From contig CAIWVR010000289.1 of the NCBI GenBank assembly GCA_903916165.1, positions 1 through 14,834 of the forward strand: DNA of 14,834 bases, read 5' to 3'. Position numbers and translations under genes: made by a program. Position 1 is the stretch's first letter. Each line of letters starts with the position of its first letter. The notes beneath the pieces were generated by a model that did not search any database, was not told the DNA's origin, and saw nothing but the letters and a program-made list of their open reading frames with translations. This document shows positions 1 to 6,577 of this stretch, piece by piece. Source of the stretch: an uncultured Hyphomicrobiales bacterium. Its GTDB lineage: Bacteria > Pseudomonadota > Alphaproteobacteria > Rhizobiales > Beijerinckiaceae.

Positions 1-96
1 CGCACGCCTCCGCTCTATCTCTTCGCCGGCGACACGGTCGAGGTCGAGATCACCGGCGTCGGCCTGCTGTCGAACAGTGTCGTCAACGAAGCCTGA
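1..96 (+). CDS. Fumarylacetoacetate hydrolase family protein, C-terminal end (partial)
   Basis: Only the last 31 codons are in the window, in frame from base 1 to a TGA at 94-96. The tail reads LYLFAGDTVEVEITGVG, then LLSNSVVNEA. It matches the closing beta-strand segment of FAH-family enzymes (fumarylacetoacetases, 2-hydroxyhepta-2,4-diene-1,7-dioate isomerases, acylpyruvases), which usually end with a 'GD-VEVEI-GIG-L-N-V' strand pair. These enzymes hydrolyse or isomerise small dicarbonyl acids in aromatic and amino-acid degradation and are cytoplasmic. The catalytic metal-binding region lies upstream of the window, so the exact substrate cannot be judged. A strong terminator follows 30 bases after the stop, so this gene is the last of its transcript. 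Confidence 0.75.
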   Translation, partial: RTPPLYLFAGDTVEVEITGVGLLSNSVVNEA

Positions 97-125
97 GGCC
101 TGTCTTTCCCAGTCCTGCGATCAGA

Positions 126-159
126 GCCCGTCCCCTTCAAAAGGGGCGGGCTTTTTTCG
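126..159 (+). terminator. Rho-independent terminator after the FAH-family gene
   Basis: A GC-rich stem formed by GCCCGTCCCCTT and AAGGGGCGGGC, with one bulged T and a very short loop, is followed directly by a run of T (CTTTTTTCG). It sits 30 bases after the stop at 96, in the right orientation to end that transcript. Confidence 0.88.
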
Positions 160-199
160 TTTCTGTCTGCAGGGACGATGTCAGGATGAACAGACATGT

Positions 200-376
200 G
201 GTGCCGATATCGGCTATAATCTGCAGAGCAGGTCTCTCATCCATGGTGTCGAGGCTGACGTCTCCGCGCTGCACGCGTCCGGTTCGTCCTTCTTCGGCGG
301 CAAATATTTCCGCAAGGCAAAACTCACGGGCCTGAGCACGCTGCGCGCCCGTGTCGGCCTGAACTACAAGTTCTAG
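200..376 (+). pseudogene. Outer-membrane beta-barrel (porin-like) protein remnant
   Basis: An open stretch of about 58 codons with no credible start encodes pieces of a small alphaproteobacterial outer-membrane beta-barrel protein (Omp25/Omp31-like, OMP_b-brl). It begins at GADIGYNLQSRSLIHGVEAD, continues through a serine/phenylalanine loop (ASGSSFFGGKYF), and ends LSTLRARVGLNYKF. The last residue is Phe, as in the C-terminal strand recognised by the Bam complex. In intact relatives the middle segment 'LSTVRARVG' and the last strand 'VRVGLNYKF' are separated by roughly 100 residues or more. Here they are fused at the shared RVG. The signal peptide and N-terminal strands are also missing. I infer a degraded gene with a 5' loss and an internal deletion. 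It is unlikely to make a functional barrel. Confidence 0.6.
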
Positions 377-400
377 GACACCCCACATGGAGACGACGGA

Positions 401-426
401 CCCGGCCCCTGTGGCCGGGTTTTTTG
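401..426 (+). terminator. Rho-independent terminator behind the porin remnant
   Basis: A perfect 7-bp stem CCCGGCC / GGCCGGG with a 5-base loop (CCTGT) is followed by TTTTTTGTT. It lies 24 bases after the remnant's stop codon and is probably the original terminator of that gene. Confidence 0.88.
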
Positions 427-739
427 TTGATGGGCCGGCGAGGGGAACAAAACCGCCGGGGTGGCTCCGTCAGGTGTGGTGTTATTCGTAACTCAAAAAA
501 CTAATTTCATTTCAAACAAAGATAAGAAATGCGCGCCGATGCTGCGGCCAGTTCTGCTAAAAAAATATTAAGATAAACGGACATGGGCCCTTCGTTTTGA
601 ACGAGGATCCCGGGACCCGTCTCGGAAGTTTGCCCCTGGTGGGCTTTCCGGTCCTCGACAGTGACGTCTTGCTGGTTCAAAGACCAAACTTGCGTCCTGG
701 CATTCTTAATATGACTTTCAGCCTGATTGGAAACTTTTG
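427..739. other. Intergenic segment without a recognisable gene
   Basis: About 310 bases, visibly richer in A and T than the surroundings, especially 480-580. No reading frame here looks like protein, and short ORFs in it have no family resemblance. A small hairpin TGGT-TCAAAG-ACCA lies near 672-685. The promoter of the sugar dehydrogenase gene must lie here, but I could not pick a convincing -35/-10 pair. Confidence 0.5.
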
Positions 740-2308
740 ATGCCTGGCGCAACTAGGGGCAAGCTGATCCGGTTTTTGTGCATTCTGAGCTTCATCGCTT
801 TGGGCGTCTTTGTAGAAAGTCGGTTCGAGGTTTCGTGGCGGCTGAAATCGCTGCTCAATTCGAAGCCACGTGGGGCGATACAAGTCGCCCAGTCTCAGTT
901 TCGTGAGATTGAAAGCGCCTTGCTGCCGCTGAAATTGGAGACGGTCAAAATCGGGGTCGAGAAGGATTTCGCCCCTGAATCCGGCGCACTCTGTTCCTTT
1001 GACAAATATGTTGTGATCTCTGACCGCCAAGCGCATTTTTATTCATATTCGCTTGAGGACAAGGTCGCACACAGGCCGGCATGGCCAGCCCTCGACAATC
1101 ATTACGCAGAATTTCTGAAAACGCCGAAAGCCAAGTACAATTACTTTTTCCGTGTGCATGGCCTTGCCTGTCCGATCTGGAAAAACCAGCGCCGCATCAT
1201 AGCCGTGCATGAAGCTTTCGACGTGGACGCGCAATTGACGCGTTACACTGTGTCGATGCTCTCCCTGAACAACAAGTTGGAGAGTACAGACACTGCATGG
1301 CGCGTGCTGTACCAGTCCGATCCTGTCAAATATCAAGCAGCGCGGAACTATGGCGGCCATACGGCGGGTGGCCGCGTCGTTTATCATGATGACAATTTGT
1401 ATCTCAGCATTGGACAATATGGTCTGACGCTTGAAGAGCAGGCGGGAAATGATCCCAATCTTGGTTCAATCATCCGTCTCGATCTCAAAACGGGGGCCGC
1501 GTCGCAAATCTCCAGCGGGCACAGGAATCCTCAAGGCCTTGCGAGGCTCGCGTCGGGTGAGATCCTGTCCACCGAACATGGCCCGAGGGGTGGAGATGAA
1601 CTTAACCTGATCGAGCAGGGGAGCAATTACGGTTGGCCCAGTGTCACTTATGGCACTGAATATGAAACTTATGCCTGGCCTGCCAATGCGAAGGTCGGGA
1701 GGCATGATGGCTTCAAAAAACCCTTATTCGCCTGGGTGCCATCGCTCGGGATTTCACAGCTCGTCCAGGCAACGAATTTTCATCCACGCTGGAATTCAGA
1801 CCTCCTGATCGCTTCGCTCAAGGCAGGGACGCTGTCTCGTTTGAGGTATGAAGAGGGAGGGGTGCGATATGTCGAGCCGATCTGGATTGGCCCCCGCCTG
1901 CGTGACATAGTTGAAACTGAGGATCATCGGATCGCTTTCTGGACGGATGGCGGCGAGTTGCTTTTGCTGAGCATTGATGATGACGCCTTTGCGCGCAACA
2001 CACGCGCCATGCATTCCGTCCTTCAGCCCGCCAATGTTACCTGCATGACTTGCCATCATGGCGGTCCGACAAACCCGACGCATGTTGCCCCATCGCTTTC
2101 GAAGCTGATGGGCCGCGCCATCGCCTCAGACAATTTCGCAAACTATTCCGCATCGTTGAAAGCCAAAGGTGGCGTCTGGTCAGAAGAAAGCCTGCGATCC
2201 TTTCTGAGGGCTCCGCAGGAATTTGCTCCCGGAACAAGCATGGCGATTCCGGAGATGACGAAAAAAGAGCTGGATCAGGTCATCACATTTCTTAAGGCGC
2301 TGGACTGA
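740..2308 (+). CDS. Membrane-anchored PQQ-dependent sugar dehydrogenase fused to a cytochrome c domain
   Basis: 522 aa. An N-terminal hydrophobic segment (about residues 9-27, RFLCILSFIALGVFV) should act as signal anchor and place the rest in the periplasm. Residues ~60-410 match the soluble-glucose-dehydrogenase (GSDH/YliI-Asd) six-bladed propeller, which oxidises aldose sugars using PQQ. Landmarks are NYGGHTAGGR (His207, aligning with the catalytic base), GHRNPQGL (260-267), TEHGPRGGDELNLI (from 278, the Ca/PQQ region) and NYGWP (296). A C-terminal domain carries a haem-c site CMTCHH (Cys435, Cys438, His439) and a Met-containing TSMAIPEM segment that probably supplies the axial ligand. Electrons could pass from PQQ to the attached haem and on to the respiratory chain. 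ATG at 740 is chosen, with a weak GGAAA upstream; a TTG directly precedes it. Base composition is less GC-rich than the mla region. The sugar specificity is not predictable. Confidence 0.88.
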   Translation: MPGATRGKLIRFLCILSFIALGVFVESRFEVSWRLKSLLNSKPRGAIQVAQSQFREIESALLPLKLETVKIGVEKDFAPESGALCSFDKYVVISDRQAHFYSYSLEDKVAHRPAWPALDNHYAEFLKTPKAKYNYFFRVHGLACPIWKNQRRIIAVHEAFDVDAQLTRYTVSMLSLNNKLESTDTAWRVLYQSDPVKYQAARNYGGHTAGGRVVYHDDNLYLSIGQYGLTLEEQAGNDPNLGSIIRLDLKTGAASQISSGHRNPQGLARLASGEILSTEHGPRGGDELNLIEQGSNYGWPSVTYGTEYETYAWPANAKVGRHDGFKKPLFAWVPSLGISQLVQATNFHPRWNSDLLIASLKAGTLSRLRYEEGGVRYVEPIWIGPRLRDIVETEDHRIAFWTDGGELLLLSIDDDAFARNTRAMHSVLQPANVTCMTCHHGGPTNPTHVAPSLSKLMGRAIASDNFANYSASLKAKGGVWSEESLRSFLRAPQEFAPGTSMAIPEMTKKELDQVITFLKALD

Positions 2309-2366
2309 TGATGGCTTTGGACGCTCCACGCAAAGTGTCATATTCAGCAGATGAACAGGGGGCAGA

Positions 2367-2666
2367 ATGATCAAGTTTTGGGTGATGGCAGGTTTTGCAT
2401 CCATGGTGCTCGCACCTGTCGCCAACGCGCAACAGGCTATGCTCCGCAATGGATCATGCCCCACCGGCTATAGTACAAGTGGCAATTATTGCGTGCCCAA
2501 TGACCGGGCCAGACCGGCGCTGGATCGCAATGGCTCCTGTCCCAGCGGCTATAGCACGAGCGGCAATTATTGCGTGATGAACGAGGGCGGCAAGCCGGCT
2601 ATCCACCGCGTGGGGTCGTGCCCAAGCGGCTACAGCACAAGTGGTGCCTATTGCCTGCGCAACTGA
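2367..2666 (+). CDS. Small secreted protein of three 27-residue Cys-rich repeats
   Basis: 99 aa. ATG is preceded by a strong ribosome site (AGGGGGC). Residues 1-21 form a signal peptide ending in an AxA site (VANA|QQ), so the product should be exported. The mature part is three tandem repeats of exactly 27 residues, each with the core GSCPxGYSTSGxYC. The cysteines fall at 31/42, 58/69 and 85/96, so each unit has a C-x10-C pair suited to one disulfide. I know this CP-GY-S-NYC pattern only from uncharacterised proteobacterial proteins and assign no function. The gene starts 58 bases after the sugar dehydrogenase stop and may share its transcript. Possible roles are a small cell-envelope or surface protein, or a partner of the periplasmic dehydrogenase. 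Both are guesses. Confidence 0.8.
   Translation: MIKFWVMAGFASMVLAPVANAQQAMLRNGSCPTGYSTSGNYCVPNDRARPALDRNGSCPSGYSTSGNYCVMNEGGKPAIHRVGSCPSGYSTSGAYCLRN
2439..2663 (+). repeat. Three tandem 81-bp repeats inside the Cys-rich gene
   Basis: The coding repeats have an 81-bp period (27 codons). The segment for GSCPxGYSTSGxYC is nearly conserved at the nucleotide level across the three copies (for example GGCTATAG and GGCTACAG followed by ACAAG/ACGAG, then TGGC or CGGC). Linker segments between the cores are more diverged. The third copy is cut short by the stop codon. Confidence 0.85.
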
Positions 2667-2709
2667 AACTGGCCTGCCCCTGAAAAGGGGTCCTCACGGA
2701 GGCATGGCG

Positions 2710-2862
2710 GCTGGACCCGACCCGGAAGGCCCTGACGCGGGCAAGAATGTCACCGGACGAAAGCGCCACATCCGTGTCGATCTGCGCGGGCGTCTGCTGA
2801 GCGGCATCGTCTTGCCCGCCGACAGAAAGCAGCGGTCGCGCGCCATAAAACCCGACAGGTGA
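2710..2862 (+). pseudogene. IS5-family transposase remnant (internal fragment)
   Basis: In the plus frame, the residues GPDAGKNVTGRKRHIRVD, then LRGRLLSGIVLPADRKQRSRA, correspond to the block '[38 protein letters not shown]' in the middle of IS5-family (DDE_Tnp_1) transposases. The match covers about 45 residues and ends at a stop at 2860-2862. The second catalytic Asp region, the Glu region and the start are all absent. It is a dead scrap of an older insertion, from a different transposase type than the element near 13 kb. No terminal repeats were found. Boundaries are approximate. Confidence 0.6.
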
Positions 2863-2887
2863 CGACAGGTCTGCGCCTTCAGCAAAA

Positions 2888-2921
2888 ATCATTGATCAAG
2901 CGTCAGATCATTGATAATCTG
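2888..2921. promoter_or_regulatory. Twin 9-bp palindromes, likely operator of the GntR gene
   Basis: The palindrome ATCATTGAT occurs twice, at 2888-2896 and 2907-2915, with starts 19 bp apart (about two helical turns). The second copy sits in a wider imperfect palindrome (CAGAT...ATCTG, 2904-2921). The pair lies 41-74 bases upstream of the GntR start. GntR-family dimers usually bind short palindromes near their own promoter, so autoregulation is likely, but this is inferred from position and symmetry only. Confidence 0.5.
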
Positions 2922-2961
2922 CCGGGGATTTCATAATCATGCGCCTGACCCCGGATAATTG

Positions 2962-3678
2962 ATGACCGCACGACCGGATACAACCACGCAAGCTGAAAGC
3001 CTCAACGCGGTGCCAGGGGAGTCGGGGCCGGCCACGATGCTGACCGAACTCGTCTGGGGCCAAATGCGTGAGGATATCCTGACGGGTGCCCTTGAGCCGG
3101 GAAGCCGCCTGACGATTGAATTTCTCAAGCGCCGTTACAAGATCGGCGCGGGTCCCATACGTGAGGCCCTGTGGCGGTTGAGCGCCGAGGCCTTCGTCAA
3201 GTCCTCGAGCCATCGTGGCTTTGAAGTGATGAATGTCTTCCGCGACGAGCTCGTCGACGTCATCCGGCTGCGCATCATGCTGGAGCAGCAAGCGCTCCAG
3301 GAAGCCATCGAGATGGGAACCGATGCGTGGGAGGCCGAGATCCTTGCCTGCTTCCACAGGTTGACGAAGCACAAGCAGGTCGACGGCAAGGCCTGGGACA
3401 TCTGGCACCAAAGGTTCCACGATGCGCTCGTTGCGACCTGCCGCGCGCCGGTGCTCCAGCAGTTGCGACGCCAGCTGTTCGATCTCTCCAGCCGCTACCG
3501 CAACCTGACACGGTCGATCAGTTCACGCGACGATCTTGAAGAACATCGTGCCCTGATGGACGCCTGTTTGGCGCGCGATGTGGCGCGTGCGAGATTGCTC
3601 ATCGCCGATCATTTCGAACTGACCGGCAATCTGGTGCTCGCCACGTTCGATCAGCAACGCAATGCACAAAATGCATAG
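2962..3678 (+). CDS. GntR-family transcriptional regulator, FCD type
   Basis: 238 aa. Residues about 27-90 form the winged helix-turn-helix of the GntR family, with the hallmark run LEPGSRLTIEFLKRRYKIG followed by PIREALWRLS. Residues ~95-225 are the all-helical FCD ligand domain. Histidines in WHQRFHDALV, EEHRALMD and ADHFELT match the metal-binding triad that helps FCD domains hold carboxylate effectors. The start used is ATG at 2962; a TTG directly precedes it, and an internal ATG at 3046 would remove an unconserved N-terminal tail. One small oddity is 'AEAFV' where most relatives have 'EGFV'. The next gene, on the same strand, begins 95 bases on. The regulator probably controls the DUF1989 and TTT-binding-protein genes in response to their substrate. 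Most FCD proteins are repressors. Confidence 0.88.
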   Translation: MTARPDTTTQAESLNAVPGESGPATMLTELVWGQMREDILTGALEPGSRLTIEFLKRRYKIGAGPIREALWRLSAEAFVKSSSHRGFEVMNVFRDELVDVIRLRIMLEQQALQEAIEMGTDAWEAEILACFHRLTKHKQVDGKAWDIWHQRFHDALVATCRAPVLQQLRRQLFDLSSRYRNLTRSISSRDDLEEHRALMDACLARDVARARLLIADHFELTGNLVLATFDQQRNAQNA

Positions 3679-3773
3679 TGCCGGAAAAGAGCAGAACAAC
3701 AGCCTGTCCGGTCTGGCGCGCGCGGCTCATCCGGGCGCGCCGATTTAAGGCTCATATCAACGGGAGATGGTGG

Positions 3774-4409
3774 ATGCAATATGAACCTCTGTGGAACAAA
3801 TCACTCCCGCGTAATGTCGGCTTCACCTTCGAGCTGAAGCAGGGGCAGCTTGTCAGGATCACCTCCCAGACGATTATCGATTTCGTGTGTTTCAACCAGC
3901 ATAATTTGCGCGAGCGTTTCGACCAGGCGCGCACAAAAGCCAACCAGCGCAAGGTTTTCATCACGACGGGTGACAGTTTAATTTCAAAACTCAACAATAC
4001 GATGGTGACGATCGTGGAGGATACGTTCAAGGACGGTCACCATGATCTTCAGGAAGGCATGTGCAGTCGCAAGCGGCATGAATTGGCAGCTGCGCGCGGG
4101 ATGTGGGAAATCACATACGGACGGCCCCTCACGGAAATGCCCACTCACGGTTGCACAGAAAACCTGAGCAATGTGCTGGCCCCGTTCGGCGTCCCGCTCG
4201 AGGACATTCCGAGCCCCTTCAACATTTTCCAGGACATGATCATCCGTCCTGATGGCGAACTCGTGCATTCGCATGTTCGACCCGCAGCTCCGGGTGGTTT
4301 CATTCTCCTCAGGGCAGAGATGGATTTGCTTGTTGCCATCAGCGTCTGTCCGGATTCCTCGATTGGCGGGACGACAGGCGCAAGCCTTGAGGTCTTGCAG
4401 GCCGCCTGA
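3774..4409 (+). CDS. DUF1989 (urea carboxylase-associated / carboxyguanidine deiminase-like) protein
   Basis: 211 aa, no signal peptide, so cytoplasmic. The frame is open further upstream, but ATG at 3774 has a GGGAGA ribosome site (from 3762) and is where family similarity begins. Family signatures are DFVCFN (36-41), LRERFDQARTKANQ (45-58), TGDSLIS (65-71), GHHDLQEGMCSRKRHE (88-103), HGCTENLSNVLAPFG (125-139) and AEMDLLVAISVCP (181-193). Cys97, Cys127 and nearby histidines are candidate metal or catalytic residues. DUF1989 proteins are found beside urea carboxylase, and some are the CgdA/CgdB subunits of carboxyguanidine deiminase, so a hydrolytic or deiminating role on a small carboxylated N-compound is plausible. 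No urea or guanidine carboxylase is present here and there is only one DUF1989 gene. The real substrate may therefore differ. Confidence 0.85.
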   Translation: MQYEPLWNKSLPRNVGFTFELKQGQLVRITSQTIIDFVCFNQHNLRERFDQARTKANQRKVFITTGDSLISKLNNTMVTIVEDTFKDGHHDLQEGMCSRKRHELAAARGMWEITYGRPLTEMPTHGCTENLSNVLAPFGVPLEDIPSPFNIFQDMIIRPDGELVHSHVRPAAPGGFILLRAEMDLLVAISVCPDSSIGGTTGASLEVLQAA

Positions 4410-4501
4410 AGGCAGGCGCGTTCATGTGTCAAAACCAACATGGACCTTGATGTCGTAAAAGAAACGCTGTTCGCCCTCTTGTCAAAGTCCGGGAGAATTC
4501 C

Positions 4502-5530
4502 ATGAAGCGCACCCATTTTCTCAAAACAGCTTTTTTCTGTGCTGCAATTATGGGCTTTTCATCGGCCGTTTGTGCCCAATCCACCGAGAGCGCTTATTTC
4601 GAAGGTAAGACGGTTCGTCTGGCCGTTGGCTACTCACCCGGCGGTGGCTACGATATATATGCGCGAATGATCGCGCCCTATCTGAAAAAATACCTGAACG
4701 CCGCGGTCGTTGTCGAAAACAAGCCGGGGGCAGGGGGCATTACCGCGCTCAATGGAATCTACATTGCGCCGCCCGACGGATTGCAGATCATGCTCGCCAA
4801 GGGAAATGGGGCGATCCTGGCACAAATAACGCAGCAGAGCGGCGTGCGCTACGACATGCAGAAGCTCAATTTTCTCGGGGGCACAGGCTTCTCGCCTGAT
4901 GTGCTTGTCGTCGGCGTCAACTCGCCTTTGAAGACGACCTCTGACATTGCCCGCCGCACGGACAGGATGCTCTGGGCGGCAACCGGCCCCATGGATGGAT
5001 TGTCGGACGGTGCCGCGCTGATCTGCGAATCCCTGTCGATCAAGTGCAAGGCGATCATGGGCTACCGCACGACGAATGACGCCGCCCTTGCCCTTGCGCG
5101 CGGGGAGTCCGAGGCCATGATTACCAATGAATCTTCGGCATATAATTATATGAAAGGTGAGTCCGTCCGTCCGGTGGCCGCCATGTCGACCAAACGCTCA
5201 CGTTTCTTCCCGGATACGCCGACCGTCTTCGAAACGCCGGGCCTGTCCGAGGATGGCAAGTTCTGGCTGAATCTGCGGACGAACATCGACGTCTTCGGGC
5301 GTATTCTCATCGCACCGCCCGGCCTGTCGAAAGAGCGCCTGGCGTTCATGCAGGATGCGACCCGCAAGGCCCTGACCGATCCGGACATGATCGCCGAGGG
5401 TGAAAAATCGATGCGCTATATTGAGTATCAGGACGCTGCGCACATTCGCCAGCTTGAGCAGGACATATTCAAGCAGCTGACACCGTCGATCACCGAGCGC
5501 ATGAATTCCGTCATCAAGAAGATCGAGTGA
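4502..5530 (+). CDS. Tripartite tricarboxylate transporter (TTT/Bug) substrate-binding protein
   Basis: 342 aa. Residues 1-25 form a signal peptide (cleavage AVCA|Q), so the protein is periplasmic. The first lobe has the family motifs GYSPGGGYDIYARMIAPYLK (from about residue 43) and VVENKPGAGGITALNG, whose loops grip the carboxylate of the ligand in Bug proteins. The C-terminal part (FPDTPTVFETPGL, ILIAPPGLSKERLAFMQDAT) also follows the family. A GGGAGA ribosome site precedes the ATG. The gene lies 92 bases after the DUF1989 gene with no visible terminator or promoter between them, so the two are probably cotranscribed. No TctA/TctB membrane subunits are in the window. This is common for Bug proteins, which may share distant permeases or act as sensors. 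The ligand is unknown but should be a small carboxylic acid or amide. Confidence 0.9.
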   Translation: MKRTHFLKTAFFCAAIMGFSSAVCAQSTESAYFEGKTVRLAVGYSPGGGYDIYARMIAPYLKKYLNAAVVVENKPGAGGITALNGIYIAPPDGLQIMLAKGNGAILAQITQQSGVRYDMQKLNFLGGTGFSPDVLVVGVNSPLKTTSDIARRTDRMLWAATGPMDGLSDGAALICESLSIKCKAIMGYRTTNDAALALARGESEAMITNESSAYNYMKGESVRPVAAMSTKRSRFFPDTPTVFETPGLSEDGKFWLNLRTNIDVFGRILIAPPGLSKERLAFMQDATRKALTDPDMIAEGEKSMRYIEYQDAAHIRQLEQDIFKQLTPSITERMNSVIKKIE

Positions 5531-5556
5531 GTCGGGTCGCGCCACGTGGCAGGAAA

Positions 5557-5589
5557 CCTGGCCCGGTTTGTGTGAACAAACTGGCCAGG
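5557..5589 (+). terminator. Hairpin between convergent genes, possible terminator
   Basis: CCTGGCC pairs with GGCCAGG, and the inner TTTGT pairs with ACAAA, closed by a GTGA loop (GNRA type), with one mismatch and a bulge. It lies 26 bases after the TTT-binding-protein stop. No T run follows on the plus strand, and only TTTCC follows on the minus strand. The position between convergent genes supports a terminator, but the weak tail leaves doubt. Confidence 0.45.
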
Positions 5590-5615
5590 GGAGAGGTGAA
5601 ACGGGGGTGAGTTCA

Positions 5616-5637
5616 GCGCGGCACCGCCCTGCCGCGC
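5616..5637 (-). terminator. Perfect GC-rich hairpin just past the aldo/keto reductase stop
   Basis: GCGCGGCA and TGCCGCGC form a perfect 8-bp stem around a 6-base loop (CCGCCC), 22 bases beyond the stop of the minus-strand reductase gene. There is no T run on the minus strand after it. It may stabilise the 3' end or help termination. Confidence 0.35.
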
Positions 5638-5659
5638 CGTTCTTGACCAGCCGATGGGG

Positions 5660-6577
5660 TCACAGCGCCTCGATAATCTCCACCATCTTCTTGCGCATGG
5701 CGGCGTCCGGCAACCGGCCCTGGCCGGCCTTCAGATTATCGGCCATATATTGTGGCTTGTCGGTTCCCGGGATCACGGCCGTGATGGCCGGGTGGCCGAG
5801 CAGCCATTTCAGCGCGAATTGCGCCCAGCTTGTGGCGTCAATTTCCCGGGCCATTTCGGGCAAGGGTTTGCCAGCGGTTTTCTGGAAAAACTTGCCGCGC
5901 CCGAAGGGCAGGTTGGTCAGGATGGCACAGCCAGCGTCAGCGGCCGCCGGGATCAGCCGCTCGTCGGAATTGCGGTCCACCATGGAATAGTCGATCTGGA
6001 AGAAGTCCGGCTTCTCCCGGCGCAGGCAGCCCTCCACGGCCGCATAATCCCGGTCGAATGAGGATGTGATGCCGATGTATTTGCACACGCCCTGCCGTTT
6101 CCACTCGCGCAGAAGGTCGAGGCTCTGACTGGCATCGCGCACGTTGTGGAGTTGCATCAGTTCCACTTTTTCGGTCTTCAGCCGGGCCAGCGATCCCTTC
6201 ATCTCGGCAATGGTGGCGTCGCGTTCGGCGACCCGGACCTTGGTGGCCAGGAAGATGCTGTCACGCAGTCCCGTGACCGCGAAGAGGTCGCCAAGGCGGG
6301 CCTCCGCATGCCCATATGAGGGGGCCGTGTCGATGAGCTTGCCGCCTCCCGCCACGAGCGCCTTCAGCACCTCGCCGCGCTCGGCGAGCTTTGCCGGGTC
6401 GTTCTCGAAATCGAAAATGATGGCGGTGCCGATCCCGACCGAGGGCAGGCGCTCGCCGCTGGCGGAAATGGGGCGGGCCAGCAGGCCGCCCCCCTGGGCA
6501 AACACCGGCGTCGCTTGCGAGAGGGCGGCGGCCGCGGCAGCCTGGAGAGCGGCGCGACGGGTGAAAAGGGGGTTCAT
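5660..6577 (-). CDS. Exported (Tat) aldo/keto reductase family protein
   Basis: 305 aa. The N-terminus has a twin-arginine signal (TRRAALQAAAAAALSQA...FAQ, residues 6-28), so the folded protein is probably sent to the periplasm with its cofactor. The rest is an aldo/keto reductase barrel with the usual catalytic tetrad visible: Asp83 and Tyr88 (IDTAPSYG), Lys113 (LATKV) and His144 (LMQLHNV). The C-terminal AITAVIPGTDKPQYMADNL also fits the family. Such enzymes reduce carbonyls with NAD(P)H; the substrate is unknown. The start at 6577 has a strong AAGGAGA ribosome site. Its ATG overlaps the TGA of the upstream transporter gene (ATGA, 6574-6577), which points to translational coupling. An exported member is unusual because NADPH is cytoplasmic. 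A tightly bound cofactor is one possible explanation. Confidence 0.9.
   Translation of the reverse strand: MNPLFTRRAALQAAAAAALSQATPVFAQGGGLLARPISASGERLPSVGIGTAIIFDFENDPAKLAERGEVLKALVAGGGKLIDTAPSYGHAEARLGDLFAVTGLRDSIFLATKVRVAERDATIAEMKGSLARLKTEKVELMQLHNVRDASQSLDLLREWKRQGVCKYIGITSSFDRDYAAVEGCLRREKPDFFQIDYSMVDRNSDERLIPAAADAGCAILTNLPFGRGKFFQKTAGKPLPEMAREIDATSWAQFALKWLLGHPAITAVIPGTDKPQYMADNLKAGQGRLPDAAMRKKMVEIIEAL

Noticed and set aside
2439..2663. 81-bp tandem repeats as a CRISPR-like array or minisatellite
   Set aside because: The repeats are in frame, contiguous without spacers and encode a conserved Cys-pair unit, so they are protein repeats.
2680..2700. CCCCT-GAA-AGGGG hairpin after the Cys-rich gene as terminator
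   Set aside because: The stem is only 5 bp and no T run follows, so termination is not supported.
3678..3773. Extended start for the DUF1989 gene
   Set aside because: The frame is open to 3678, but the extra 32 residues are Arg-rich and unlike the family, and the ribosome site points to ATG 3774.
5568..6061. Plus-strand open frames at the 3' end of the aldo/keto reductase
   Set aside because: They lie almost wholly antisense to the reductase and resemble nothing; no ribosome site.
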